64,000 nt of DNA from Corylus avellana (GCF_901000735.1 NC_081547.1:9964193-10028192); one strand, 5' to 3'. Shown: positions 23,820 to 36,945, counted from the stretch's first letter. Notes: generated by a model from the sequence alone, not told the origin. Program-made: numbers and translations.

Positions 23820-24600
23820 TCCATTGTTAATTGTTATTGTTCCAGTATCTTGATGATATTAACCTTCTTTTGTTTCTTTGGGTTTACCTCTGCAGGTTCA
23901 CATGGTGAAGTTGTCCTCTTGGCTTAGGTTATTGGTAGTAGTAAGTTTTTCTTTATTGGGGTATAACATGGATGTATGATTAGATGATATCTTTGTAAAT
24001 TCATTGATCCAATGCAACGGTCGCAAATTTTTCATGACTATGTGCATCACCATTTTCATAGACAGCCAGGGTGGGGCAAGGGGGCAACTGCAGTTACCCT
24101 TGGGGGAGCTTCCTGGAAGAATCTAACTGTTCGTTTTTTTTTTTTTTTTCCATTTTGGTTTTGCTTTTTTGGTTACACCTTCTCGGTTGTAATCCTCCCC
24201 AAACCAAAAGCATAGCCTAGAGTACACCTAAACTAGTGTTGTTGTGTGTGTAAATAAATGTAGATAGTAATGTTCCAAGATTTTGTTGGTTGACAAGATT
24301 ATTTCTGGTTTGGTGCCATCGATCAAATTCTTATGTCTTCCTTTGATTATTGTTTTTCTTGTTACCATTTTCTTTGTTGGGCAGTAGCTGAATTCACTAA
24401 TTAATATTTAAATGGCTAAAAAAAATTCACTATTATTATCTTGTCGTCACACAAACTGTTCTCAGAAGAGCCATTATTTAGCAGAACAATATAGCAAAAC
24501 AGTTCACAGGCAAATACAGTTCAACGAGAAGGCGAAGACCAATATGTACGATCATGAGAACAAAATAACTTAATCAATTTTCCAATCTTCTTTCAGTCCT
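23820..24600 (+). other. 3' flank of TRB copy A
   Basis: Presumed 3' UTR and downstream DNA. A cryptic acceptor (ctctgcag near 23896) may mark a 3'-UTR intron. Beyond about 24430 this copy has around 180 bases that copy B lacks. No second gene seen. Confidence 0.45.
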
Positions 24601-25752
24601 AAGAGCACTCCTGCAGCCTCACCAAAACCATTTTCTAGTTATTTGGTGAGGTAATTTATCTAAAATGCCTAAATATCCACTTTTCAGCTTCACTATTTAA
24701 AAAAAAAAAAAAAAAAAAAAGTAATAAAGTGAAAAGTACTTACTAAATTTAAAAATTACTATTTATTAATCTATTGATTAAACAACTTATTTTTCTCTTT
24801 TAGTTTTTTATTTTCGTTTCTCTCTTTCTTTAATAGTTAAAAAAAAAAAATATTAAAAAAAAATATTTAAATAGAATAGTGAAAGTGGATTGTTTTAAAA
24901 TAGTGAGGCTGTTGGGGTGCTCTAAAGAGCATTTCTAGCAGCCTCACCAAATTTTACTCACCAAATAATCAAAAGTACATTTTTAGTTATTTTAACAATT
25001 CATTTTTTTAGAATACTCCAGCAGCCTCACTATTTTAAAATAATCCACTTTCACTATTCTCTTTAAATATTCTTTTTTAAAAATTTGTTTATTTTATTTT
25101 TAACTATTAAATGAAGAAAGAAAAACGAAAAGCAAAAAGAAAGAGAGAGAAATGAGTTATTTAATCAATAGGTGAGTGAATGATAATTTTTAAATTTGGT
25201 GAGTACTATTCAGCTCACTATTTTTTTTTTTTTTTTGTTAAAGTAGTGAGGCTGAAAAGTAAACATTTAGAGCATTCCTAGTAGTTTCACCAAATTTTAC
25301 TCACCAAAATAACCAAAAGTACACTTTTAGTTATTTTAACAACTCACTTTTTTAGATTACCCTAACAGCCTCACTATTTTAACAATCCACTTTCATTATT
25401 CCATTTAAATATTCATTTTCAAATATTTGTTTATTCTTTTTTTAACTATTAAAGGAAGAGAGAGAAAAGAAAAGCAAAAAGGAAGAGAAAAAAATGAGTT
25501 GTTTAATCAATAGGTGAGTGAATAGTAATTTTTAAATTTGGTGAGTATTGTTCACCTCACTACTTTTTTTTTTTGTTAAAGTAGTGAGACTGAAAAATGG
25601 ACATTTAGGCCATTTTGGTTAAATTACCTCACTGAAATAACCAAAAAATGGTTTTGGTGAGGTTACAATGAGTGCTCTAAAAAAACGAGTTGTCAAAATA
25701 ACTAAAAGTTTGGTGAGTAAAATTTGATGAGGCTGCTAAGAATGCTCTAACA
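24601..25752. repeat. Cluster of MITEs with GAGCA..CAGCCTCACCA ends
   Basis: At least three related units in a row. Their ends read GAGCACTCCTGCAGCCTCAC (near 24604), GAGCATTTCTAGCAGCCTCA (near 24928) and GAGCATTCCTAGTAGTTTCA (near 25271), closed by complements such as TGAGGCTGCTAAGAATGCTC (near 25730). Shared inner words include AAGTACATTTTTAGTTATTT and TTTAATCAATAGGTGAGTGA. No coding capacity. A shorter version is in copy B at about 33185-33672. Confidence 0.75.
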
Positions 25753-26959
25753 ATATGTAAAGACATGACATCCGACAATTTCCCCAAAAATTCCAGATAA
25801 TTTTTCTTTCTTCACTGGCACAATAACTATAGGTTGATTTCCAAATACAATGCAACCTTAAATCAAACTTAACTTGTGGGAAAGACCAACCCTTTTTTTT
25901 CCCCTTTTCCCCCTTTCCTGCTTTGAATAAAATAAAATTAAAAAAAAAAAAAAAAAATCAAAAATCAAACTTACCAGCAAGCTCTACCAAAAGTAGTCCT
26001 AATTTTTAGTAGATTCTCATATGACTGCTATACAACTATGATAATGTGGCAATGAATATTAGCATTGATTTTTATTTTTACAAGCCCTTGTTGATCCAAA
26101 GGTTGATTTTTACTGTCACGTCATCATAATTGTATGACAATCGTATAAAAGTCTACTAAATAGCATTATTCAATAAGTATAGAAAACGAATAATATGGCT
26201 ATCGAAGAGTTTTTTTTTTTTTAAAAAAAAAAAAAAAAATCTATGATTTATTTTCCTGTAATAAATATTATATCTTAGATTCATTGTTTCTTACTTATCT
26301 CTAAGCATTTTTCGAATGTTGACATTTTAAGGAGTAATTGAATAATTAAATAATAGTTGTGAAAAGTGAATGTACATATTGGTGGATGACTCACATCGTG
26401 GTATATTGCACTTAGTCATAGGACCACATGTTAAGAAAGTAGCATATGATATTATTCTATCACAAGGTGAATACCCCTCTTTTGCTCTCTGTCTTTTGCC
26501 TTTTGGGTTATAGACAAGCTAAAATATAGCTAATATGGGATCATTGAATATGGATGCCTATACAACTCTACTATGAATCTATGGTATCTTTACTTTTTCA
26601 TTTTGGAAAAGTGCTCTTTACTTAATAGTTAGAAGATCTCATTTCCTTTTGATGTTGACCATTAGTTTCACTTATTTTTTATTTATTTATTTATTTATTT
26701 TTGAATTAGGGGTGAAAATGCGTTCAGTAATAATTGCCTGTATCTACTATTCGCTCATATTTACTATTAGCATTTGCGAACAGTAGATGGCGATTTTAGG
26801 ATATATATATATAGGCTTCAAATTTAATGATTGAACCATCTATTTATCATACTTAAAAATTCATTAGTAATGAAAGTTATTATTTGTCATATTTTACTTA
26901 TAATACAATTATCATTATATTTTACATTTAATTGATTCATATTTGTACTTATAGGTGTT
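25753..26959. other. AT-rich intergenic DNA before gap 2
   Basis: No gene recognised. Contains poly-A/T tracts near 25940 and 26210, a (ATTT)n run near 26680-26700, and a short (TA)n tract near 26803. Matches 33673-34886 in copy B with indels. Confidence 0.6.
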
Positions 26960-27059
26960 NNNNNNNNNNNNNNNNNNNNNNNNNNNNNNNNNNNNNNNNN
27001 NNNNNNNNNNNNNNNNNNNNNNNNNNNNNNNNNNNNNNNNNNNNNNNNNNNNNNNNNNN
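26960..27059. other. Assembly gap (100 N)
   Basis: Exactly 100 N, separating copies A and B of the TRB region. The base after the gap corresponds exactly to 18309. Confidence 0.98.
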
Positions 27060-28105
27060 GACATCCCAAGATCTACTTAGGCAAATTAAATAGGCCCTAT
27101 AAGAGGCTCTCTTACAATAGCCTAAAGGATCTTTAGTAATCGAGTACATCGTCTTTCGAATGCACATAAAACTAACAACATCAGTGAATTTTATAGGGGC
27201 AAAATGTTTGGATAATACTGCCCTCCTAAATGCACTAACTAGACCCTCTTCATTTCATTTGAAATTGAGGATCTATTTCCATCATTGAAATGATAATTTC
27301 TCCTCAATGATTAATTTACTAAAGATACTCATTTGAAATGTCACTACAATGTTGATATGAATCCTTTGCTATGATGTGAAGCGTTAAGGTTTTAAAAAAG
27401 AAAATAATATCTATAAAGATTTTGCACAAACCAAATTATTTGTGCTCTCCAATAAAAAAATGATACATTAGTGTGGAACACCAAACATCATAACTTATCA
27501 ATACATAAAGGAGCATATCACTAAAAATAAAGAAAAATGCTAAAAAAGATTCAAGCAAGGTTGAAGCCTGAAGGTCCCTTTAACCTTCTATAATACCATG
27601 ATAAATTTAAAAATTATTATGAAAAATAAAGAAAGATATAGAAAAGAAGAATATAAGAAGTAAGATGGTGTTATGTGAATATCTAACGGGGATAGAATTT
27701 AGGTTCTAAAGAAACTTAAATCTTAGATTCTGAGAGAATTTAAACCTTTTAGATTTTGAGAGAACCTAAAATTATTTTCAAATAAGGGCTCGTTTGTTTC
27801 GACTCAAAATATTTTTTTATGGGATAGTCAAACAACTGTGTATCTGACGGTCTCCATTAGTCGAAGCACACGTGGCACCAACCAGATCCATAGGAAAAAT
27901 TAGTAAGAGAGTGGCAGAGTGCTATCGCTCAGCTCTATCCGTGACTGTAAAACTCTGTAAATCCATAATAAGAAAAGGGAAAAAGAAAAAGAAAAAGACG
28001 AGGGAGCGGGAGAGAACCCCGAAACGCAAAAAACGAAAAGCCTTCCTTCTTTCTTTCACAGCTTTTGTTGTTTGTCAGAGAGAGAGAGAGAGAGAATCGT
28101 TGAGA

Positions 28106-31100
28106 ATGGGGAATCAGAAGCAGAAGTGGACGTCGGAGGAGGAAGAAGCGCTACTGGCGGGAGTAGCGAAGCACGGCCCAGGGAAATGGAAGAACATTCT
28201 CAAAGATCCCGATTTTGCTCCTTTCCTCACTTCCCGCTCCAACATCGACCTCAAGGTATTAATTCGCCCTATTTTGATTTTATGCATACAATGACTGATT
28301 CATTTAATTCTTTTAGGGTTTCTTTTTGGCCTCTAAGCTACTGTCCGGTTCGAGCGAATTTTATTTTCTCTAATTTAGGGTTCCATGTATTTGGATTCAT
28401 CATAATTTGTTTTATGTGTTGTCGAGGGTCTGATTGCTGAGCAAAACCCTAATAATTTTTTAAAATTTTTTATTTTATTTTATTTTATTTTTTCTAAAGA
28501 CCAAACATATAACTAGTATTATCAAATGCATATAAAACAAAACCCTAAATTTATTTTCAGAACTCGCTTCTACTAGGCCGTAATGACCCCTGGAATTTTG
28601 CGTTGTAAATACTAGTTCCTGCATTTTGGTTTTCTGAATGGAATAGGAAAAATGCAGTGACAAAAAGGGGTTAGGATTTAGGCTTTTGTGAAGTAGAAAT
28701 TCAGCTAAGGAAGAATTGAAGACATTGTTTTAATGGAGAAAATTGGATATAAAAGCATAGGCTTTTGGTGGGTTCTGTGTTGCTTGTCAGGCATTATTGA
28801 GTTGAATTATCCGTGGTCCATTCTATTATATTTAATGATTTATTTTAGCGCAATCAATTCGAACCTCCGTGCTCTTTATTTGTCTCATTCTTGCATACCT
28901 ACCAGGACAAATGGCGAAACCTGAGTGTTAGTACTTCTGGGCAAGGCTCTAAAGATAAATCGAGGACTCCAAAAGTAAAAAGTGTAGCAGCTGCTCCAGT
29001 CCCCAATGTGCCAAATTCTTCTCCTGCTCCTCCACTTCGTCATAAGGTATCTGCTGACTTTGTCACGGTTGATCCTTCTAATAGCACACAGGAAGGAAAG
29101 AATGCTCCACGGTAAGTGGTTGTCTTCCTCCTTTTCTGTAGCTTATTCATATACGATGTGTGATATATGAATGAATTAGTTATCCTTTGATTTTACGTCC
29201 TTTTCCCATATGTAAGGGGTGGAGGGTGCAGGCATGGGTTCAATCCCGTATGGGTGAGCGAGTTGCGCGTACTTGTGATAAGAAATCTATTTGTATAGTA
29301 TGGTCTTCTCAAACTTTTATTACTACCACCATTTTTGTAGTTATCTTTTAATAATTATAGAGAGCAATTCCGATTGATAAGTGGTTTGACAGTGATTAAT
29401 TTGGCCTAAATCCCGTTGTCTAGTATCATGATAATATTGAATGTGTAATTTTTGCATGCATGTATAGAATATTAGTACTTTTAGAAATAACTTTTAGTAT
29501 CTTTTGATCTTCTACCATCTACCATAATAAGTACCATAATACATGCATACTTGATACTGTTCCAGATCTCAAAACTTTGCTAACATAAGTGCTTTCCAGA
29601 AAAGGAGGCAACATGATATAAAATCTGCATATGTTGACTTGTCTTGTTGTTGCTTCCAACTTAGTTCGAAAAACTGACTACATGAACACTATAAATTTTA
29701 ACGTACAGCTACCAAAAGTTATATGAGTAAATATAAAGGTGTAGTTTAACTTTCTTTTGTGTATAATATGATATGATGTGATGGAAGGAACTTGGTAGAA
29801 GTTAAGCATTGGAAGGAGTGGATTTATGTATTTGAGCAATTTGTCTAAATTTTTACATGCGGCCATTATTATGATTCAGGCTTTAATTCACTTTGCCTTT
29901 TGTTTTAGTCTTGTAGATGATCAATACGGGGTTGGGATGCACTTCGTATAATATATTTTTTGATAAGTACTTTGTATAATATATGATAGACTGATTTCAT
30001 GATTTGTATATGCTTTTAAAGCATGCCATGAATCTAAAATTCATACAACTTGAAGTTGAAAGGCTGTTGATTGTGTGATTTTTGCGTTATGTTGATGACG
30101 TGCTATAATTTGCTGCTTTACTATTACAACCATTTATGCAATTATTCTTCTCTTTATATATTGTTTGTTATGTTGTTAGTTTCTCATTTTATCAAGGTCT
30201 CTTGATGGTTTATGTGATGCTGTTTCTTTCTCTTATCAGGTACAATGCAATGGTTTTTGAAGCTCTTTCAGCACTAAAAGATACAAATGGATCTGATATA
30301 GGTGCCATTGTCCGCTTTATTGAGGTAAGATGAATCTCTTCTTGTTTTTAATTCTTGTACATATTGGACAATATATTACTAAAGGAAGTTGCATTAGGTT
30401 GTAGAATGTTCCTGGCATGGTTCAAAAAGTACAATTTAGGATGAGAAGAAACATATTTCTGCCAAACCTGAAAGTTGCACTAGAAAGACATAGAATGCTC
30501 TTAAACAAATTCTTATACATGACGTGAACTTAAAATCAAACAGAATTTTGGTTGCATTATTTGAATTTAACTGTCCAACACTACTGGTCTTCAAGGTTTA
30601 GGGTTGAATAACAATGTTGTCAACGTTTGTCTGTATCTTCCGATTGACCCTGCGACTGCTTGCTCCACAGCTTTAGGATTTTATTCTGCTTTCTTACAAG
30701 AGGATAATTAGAAGAGAATTCCTTTAGGATGGGTGATGTGGATAATGCTACATAAAGCGACAAAAAATTATGACAACTTTTTTGCCTTTTATGAGATTAC
30801 TTGTCAAATCCATCAGTGACAATATTTAGACTTTTGAGAGTGTTATCTTCAGGAAGTCAAGGTCCTAACCATCATGCAAGGTGATCCATGGTTTTCTTTT
30901 CAGTGACCACCTATTGATGAGTAATTCTCAACTTGCAATGCAAATTATAACACAATTGGCTCTTCATGGATCCTCACACCTGTGTTTTCCCTCGACTTGG
31001 TTTTACTTTGTTGAGCAGCAGGCATGGAGTTATAACATTAGGGGAATGGAAAATAACATTTTTTTTTCTTGCTTCACTTTATTTTCGAGTCAGCAAATAT

Positions 31101-32291
31101 TCTCTAGCCTCAAGTTTTATTATGTATGAGGTTAGAAGAGATCTCAACTCTCTGGATTTATATATTGCAGGAAAGGCATGAGGTGCCACAAAATTTTAGG
31201 AGGTTACTTAGTTCAAGGTTGAGAAGGCTTGTTTCACAAGGCAAACTTGAAAAGGTGAATTGATTTCATTGATATTTCACCAAAACCATATCTTATTATA
31301 ATTTGGGAAAAATATAATTTAGCCCCCCAAACTACTAGTCATTTTCATTTTAGTTCCCTAATGTTCAAAAAGTGATAAAATAGCCCACAAACTACTAAAA
31401 AGTTGCAATTTGTCCACTCCGTTAGTCAACACCGTCAAATAGGATAGAAAATGCAAAACAATGTTCTTTTTTGAAGTTAAGTTACTAAAATGCCCTTTTG
31501 GAAAAAAAAATCAATTAAAAAAATGCCCCCCCAAAAATGACGTCGTTTTGGGGGGCATTTTTTAAATTGATTTTTTTTTCTAAAAGGGTATTTTAGTAAC
31601 TTAACCTTGTCAAAACGACGTAGTATTGAATTTTCCATCCTAGTTGACAGTAATAACTAACGGAGTGGCCAAATTGCAACTGGTTAGTAATTTAAAGGGC
31701 TACTTTATCACTTTTTGAACATTAGGGGGCTAAAAATGAAAATAACTGGTAGTTTGGGGGGCTAAATTATATTTTTCCCTTATAATTTTCTTTCCACATA
31801 TTGTGTCCGGTGTTGAGATTTTTTTCCCCTATAATATAATGCGCCAGATGTGATCTTAATGCCTTTCTTAATAGAAAGCTTCTTTCCTTAGTGATGACAG
31901 CATCACTATTGCTGGCTTCCTGGAAAGCTTATTTCCTTAGTGATTAGGTTACGTGACATTCCAACTTAAATACAAAATGCAGGTCCAAAATTGCTACAAG
32001 ATCATAAAAGATACCGAGTTGGGAACAAAAACACCTAGCCCAAAGCAAAAGGATGTCAGGCCTCGGCAGTCACTGAGCTCTGGGTTAATGACCACTAGTG
32101 AGACTGTGGATGATGCCGCTAATGCTGCAGCCTACAGAGTAGCTGATGCAGAAAACAAAGCATATATGGCTGCTGAAGCCGTTAAAGAGGCAGAAAGAAC
32201 CTCAAAGATGGCAGAGGATTCCGATTCAATGCTACAGCTAGTGAAAGATATCTATGAAAGATGTAATGCTGAAAGCATCATACCTCCTTAG
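28106..32291 (+). CDS. TRB: Telomere repeat-binding factor (TRB4/TRB5-like), copy B
   Basis: Exons: 28106-28255, 28906-29111, 30240-30324, 31171-31254, 31983-32291, giving the same 277-residue protein as copy A, with N-terminal telobox Myb, central H1/H5 domain and C-terminal coiled coil. The only coding difference that I found is a silent change in an Ala codon (GCT in copy A, GCC here, near 32115). Intron 4 has the 475-bp Mutator-type MITE but lacks the 279-bp element. The (GA)n leader is kept. Because the copy starts exactly at an assembly gap, I read it as the allele or re-assembly of copy A rather than a tandem paralogue. As the copy joined to eIF4A by continuous sequence, it is the better one to use for gene order. 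Confidence 0.9.
31305..31779. repeat. Mutator-type MITE in intron 4 of TRB copy B
   Basis: Same element as 22554-23028, with the same TTATAATTT flanks. It predates the divergence of the two copies. Confidence 0.86.
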
Positions 32292-33184
32292 TCCATTGTT
32301 AATTGTTATTGTTCCAGTATCTTGATGATATTAACCTTCTTTTGTTTCTTTGGGTTTACCTCTGCAGGTTCACATGGTGAAGTTGTCCTCTTGGCTTAGG
32401 TTATTGGTAGTAGTAAGTTTTTCTTTATTGGGGTATAACATGGATGTATGATTAGATGATATCTTTGTAAATTCATTGATCCAATGCAACGGTCGCAAAT
32501 TTTTCATGACTATGTGCATCACCATTTTCATAGACAGCCAGGGTGGGGCAAGGGGGCAACTGCAGTTACCCTTGGGGGAGCTTCCTGGAAGAATCTAACT
32601 GTTCGTTTTTTTTTTTGTTTTTGCATTTTGGTTTTGCTTTTTTGGTTACACCTTCTCGGTTGTAATCCTCCCCAAACCAAAAGCATAGCCTAGAGTACAC
32701 CTAAACTAGTGTTGTTGTGTGTGTAAATAAATGTAGATAGTAATGTTCCAAGATTTTGTTGGTTGACAAGATTATTTCTGGTTTGGTGCCATCGATCAAA
32801 TTCTTATGTCTTCCTTTGATTATTGTTTTTCTTGTTACCATTTTCTTTGTTGGGCAGTAGCTGAATTCACTATTAATGTTTAAATGGCTAAAAAAAATTC
32901 GCTATTATTATCCCAAAACTAAAATTGCCTAAATGTTTACTTTTCACCCTCCCCATTAAAATTAAAAAAAATTAAAAAAAAAAAAGGTAGTGAAGTGAAT
33001 AGTACTTACCAAATTTAAAAATTACTATTCACTAACTTATTGATTAAACAACTCATTTTTCTCTCTTCGTTTTTTCTTTTAGTTTTTCTCTTTCTTTAAT
33101 AGTTTAAAAAAAAAAAAACTTCGAAAAATAATATTTAAATGGAATAGTGCAAGTGAATTGATTTAAAATAGTGAAGCTACTGGG
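32292..33184 (+). other. 3' flank of TRB copy B
   Basis: Presumed 3' UTR and downstream AT-rich DNA, nearly identical to copy A up to about 32600 and then diverging through changes in poly-T and poly-A tracts. No second gene. Confidence 0.5.
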
Positions 33185-33672
33185 GTGCTCTAAAAAGCAT
33201 TTCTAGCAGCCTTACCAAATTTTACTCACTAAAATAACCAAAAGTACATTTTTAGTTATTTTAACAACTCACTTTTTTAGAACACTCCAGCAGCCTCACT
33301 ATTTTAATAATCTACTTTCACTATTCCATTTAAATATTCATTTTCAAAATTTGTTTATTCATTTTTAACTATTAAAGGAAGAGAGAGAAACGAAAAGCAA
33401 AATGAAAGAGAGATAAATGAGTTGTTTAATCAATATGTGAGTGAATAGTAATTTTTAAATTTGGTGAGTACGGTTCACCTCATTACTTTTTTTTGTTAAA
33501 GTAGTGAGGCTAAAAAGTGGACATTTAGGCCATTTGAGTTAAATTGCCTCACCAAAATAACCAAAAAATAGTTTTTGTGAGGCTACAAAGAGTGCTATAA
33601 AAAAGTGAGTTGTCAAAATAACCAAAAGTTGGGTGAGTAAAATTTGATGAGGCTGCTAGGAATGCTCTAACA
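33185..33672. repeat. MITE cluster, shorter allele in copy B
   Basis: Same family as 24601-25752: a GAGCA..CAGCCT start near 33207 and the complement TGAGGCTGCTAGGAATGCTC near 33649. Copy B has fewer units than copy A, which makes this a length polymorphism. Confidence 0.7.
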
Positions 33673-35374
33673 ATATGTAAAGACATGACATCCGACAATT
33701 TCCCCAAAAATTCCAGATAATTTTTCTTTCTTTCATTGGCACAATAACTATAGGTTGATTTCCAAATACAATGCAACCTTAAATCAAACTTAACTTGTGG
33801 TAAAGACCAACCCTTTTTTTCCCCTTTTCCCCCTTTCCTGCTTTGAATAAAATAAAAATCAAAAATCAAAAATCAAAAATCAAACTTACCAGCAAGCTCT
33901 ACCAAAAGTAGTCCTTATTTTTAGTAGATTCTCATATGACTGTCATACAACTATGATAATGTGGCAATGAATATTAGCCATTGATTTTTATTTTTACAAG
34001 TCCTTGTTGATCCAAATGTTGATTTTTACTGTTACATCATCATAATTGTATGACAGTCGTATAAAAGTCTACTAAATAACATTATTTAATAAGTATAGAA
34101 AACGAATAATATGGCTATCGAAGAGTTCTTTTTTTCTTTTTCCTTTTTTTTTTTTAAAAAAAAAAATTTATTATATATTTTCCTGTAATAAATATTATAT
34201 CTTAGATTCATTGTTTCTTACTTATCTCTAAGCATTTTTCGAATGTTGACATTTTAAGGCGTAATTGAATAATTAAATAATAGTTGTGAAAAGTGAATGT
34301 ACATATTGGTGGATGACTCACATCGTGGTATATTGCACTTAGTCATAGGACCACATGTTAAGAAAGTAGCATATGATATTATTCTATCACAAGGTGAATA
34401 CCCCTCTTTTGCTCTCTGTCTTTTGCCTTTTGGGTTATAGACAAGCTAAAATATAGCTAATATGGGATCATTGAATATGGATGCCTATACAACTCTACTA
34501 TGAATCTATGGTATCTTTACTTTTTCATTTTGGAAAAGTGCTCTTTACTTAATAGTTAGAAGATCTCATTTCCTTTTGATGTTGACCATTAGTTTCACTT
34601 ATTTTTTATTTATTTATTTATTTATTTTTGAATTAGGGGTGAAAATGCGTTCAGTAATAATTGCCTGTATCTACTATTCGCTCATATTTACTATTAGCAT
34701 TTGCGAACAGTAGATGGCGATTTTAGGATATATATATATAGGCTTCAAATTTAATGATTGAACCATCTATTTATCATACTTAAAAATTCATTAGTAATGA
34801 AAGTTATTATTTGTCATATTTTACTTATAATACAATTATCATTATATTTTACATTTAATTGATTCATATTTGTACTTATAGGTGTTGATTTGGATTCATG
34901 GTGTACCGTAGTCTTCGTAGATCCGTTGCCACCAACATCCACTTATAAATTTGTTACATCTAGACTTAATTTATGTTTTGAATTTCGATTTTTTGTGTCA
35001 TAAATTTGTAATTTATGACAAAATGATTAGCAAGTGTGATCTAAATAATAGTGTTAAACTATGATAATGTCTCTTTGTATTTACTATAAGCATGAATTAT
35101 AACATCAAGGCTTAAAATGTTCATTACCTCATATGCGGTTAGTAGATAATAACTGTATTTAATAATCACAATATTCACATATATGTGAATAGTAATTTCA
35201 TAATGCAGATGCGAATACCTAATAGTGACAACTGCATCATGCATATACGAATACTGCTAATAACTGCATATGTATCCGCATTTTCTCCCTATTTCAAATG
35301 TATAGGCTTATTGAGATGAGAAAATAAGTGAGTTAACATCTAAAATGTTTGAGGATATTTTTATGTATTACAAT
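33673..35374. other. AT-rich intergenic DNA between TRB and eIF4A, left part
   Basis: No gene recognised on either strand. Up to 34886 it matches the end of copy A; after that it is unique. It holds poly-A/T tracts, an (AAAATC)n stretch near 33855-33880 and words such as AACTGCATATG in the 35270 area. Confidence 0.6.
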
Positions 35375-36143
35375 AATGATGCATATGCAGTTCGATTTTT
35401 GAAATGACCATTCTTCCACGAGGAGAATTCAATTTGCCATCCATATCCCCTTTCAATTAGAAGAAGAAGAAAAAAAAAATTGGCCATCCATATTGAATTA
35501 AAATTACTAAATTATAATCATATATACATGTTCAAAATCAAGGTTTAGGTTTCTCCAATAAAACATATTTTGAATTTTTATTAAAAGGAAAACTTCACTT
35601 AACCCCTCTGAACTTGCACCGCTTTTTCAATCACTTTCTACAGTTTAAAAACTCTCAAACCTTAACAGAAGTGGTGACATTGCAAGCTTTTTAAAGTTAA
35701 ATATACTAAATTGAGAATTTTTGAACTTTAAAGGGGTAATTGCAAAAACAATGAAAGTTTAAAGGGGTCATTTCAAAAATCGAACTGCATATGCATCATT
35801 TCTTCTTCTTCAATTAGAAGAAGAAGAAAAAAAATTTGGCCATCCATATTGAATTAAAATTACTAAATTACAATCATAGAAACATGTTCAAAATCAAGGT
35901 TTAGGTTTCTCCAGTAAAACATATTTTGAATTTTAATTAAAGGAAAAACTTCAGTTAATTCCTCTTAACTTTCATTACTTTTGTAATCACTTCCTAAAGT
36001 TTAAAAATTCTCAAACTTTAACGGAAGTGGTGGCATTGCAAGTTTTTTAAAGTTAAATATACTAAATTGAGAATTTTTTAACTTTAAAGGGGTAACTGCA
36101 AAAACAATGAAAGTTCAAGGATGTTAAGTAAAATTCTCCCTTA
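35375..36143. repeat. Complex repeat: perfect 35-bp inverted repeat plus 357-bp tandem duplication containing MITE copies
   Basis: The arms at 35375-35409 and 35766-35800 are exact reverse complements over 35 bases. A unit starting TTCAATTAGAAGAAGAAG at 35452 repeats at 35809 (period 357). Each unit contains a MITE with the GGAAAA(A)CTTCA end (near 35586 and 35942), the family also seen in TFIIIC intron 9. No coding capacity. Confidence 0.8.
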
Positions 36144-36149
36144 AGTTAA

Positions 36150-36240
36150 GGAGAGAAATGTGGGAGAAAAATTCGATCTAATGACCCCTGCTTTATGAGA
36201 AGTGGTCTCCAGCAGATTAAAATACCCATCGAAGACGGGG
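36150..36240 (-). repeat. SINE-like fragment
   Basis: On the minus strand it reads CCCGTCTTCGATGGGTATTT at the start and ends with TAGATCGAATTTTTCTCCC, matching the body of the element at about 62796-62920. No poly(A) tail is obvious here. Probably a truncated tRNA-derived SINE. Confidence 0.5.
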
Positions 36241-36919
36241 CTTAACGTTAATTAGCTAATGGTAGATGCCTCTTCCTCTTGAAATACTTCTTTAATCAAG
36301 GGTATATTTCACCATCTTGAATCCCTAGCTTTAAGCTCTATGACCATTGCATCTTCTGCCATTATTCTTCTATGTAATTGGACCGAATATGTAGCGAGAA
36401 TAGGTAGCCACTTATTTGTCCAAATTCTTACTCATGCACTCAAGAACAGAACCATAAATTCTTATTGAGATGGTTAAAACATGAATGAATAATATATTAA
36501 GATACAGGGCCAAATAACTATAATTTTTCATAAACACATTTCATTAAAGAAAAAATAATTCACAAAATCAACTATAAACATAATTAATTCTCAAAATTAC
36601 TTAACAAACAAGAAAAAAAAAACACGCAATTTTGAGGGAAACAAGGAGCGTATAGCATTACTAAAAAAAAATTAAAGGCTAATTTTCAATACTACATCAT
36701 CCTAATTATATGATAATCATATAATAATTTATTAAATAACATTACTTTAATATAAAATATATTTTGAAGCTCCCTTTCTGTTACCAAATTTTGTTTCCCT
36801 TTCCCGCACAAATTTTTCGGCAACCAAAAGGGCCCAAAGGAATAAAATAAAACCCCCAGGGACAAATCCGGAAACTCAGGTATTAGTGTAACAAGGGCGA
36901 CAATAACCTAATTCGCACA
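36241..36919. other. Intergenic DNA upstream of eIF4A
   Basis: AT-rich, with no gene recognised. GC content rises from about 36770 toward the eIF4A promoter. Confidence 0.5.
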
Positions 36920-36945
36920 CACGTGGGCAAAGGAGTGTATATAAA
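36920..36945 (+). promoter_or_regulatory. eIF4A core promoter: G-box and TATA box
   Basis: A perfect G-box CACGTG at 36920-36925 is followed by TATATAAA at 36938-36945. Transcription would start near 36970, in a CT-rich leader that matches the noncoding first exon of the eIF4A gene. Confidence 0.65.

Larger units (their letters stand above)
18309..26959. repeat. Copy A of a sequence duplicated across gap 2 (contig-end overlap)
   Basis: This 8.65-kb stretch, containing TRB copy A, is repeated as copy B at 27060-34886. Copy B begins exactly at the first base after the gap and copy A ends exactly at the last base before it, the geometry of two overlapping contig ends. The offset is 8751 from 18309 to about 23159, then 8472 after a 279-bp insertion present only here. 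Few substitutions occur up to about 24100; after that the copies differ by indels and substitutions in poly-T and MITE-rich DNA. Confidence 0.9.
27060..34886. repeat. Copy B of the sequence duplicated across gap 2
   Basis: Matches 18309-26959. It lacks the 279-bp element and part of the DNA downstream of TRB. The match ends at 34886, which corresponds to the last base before the gap in copy A; beyond it the sequence continues uniquely. Most likely the same locus, from the other haplotype in part. Confidence 0.9.

Noticed and set aside
19355..32291. A genuine tandem pair of TRB genes
   Set aside because: The copies meet exactly at a 100-N gap, with identical proteins and near-identical introns. 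Contig overlap explains this with fewer assumptions, although it is not proven.
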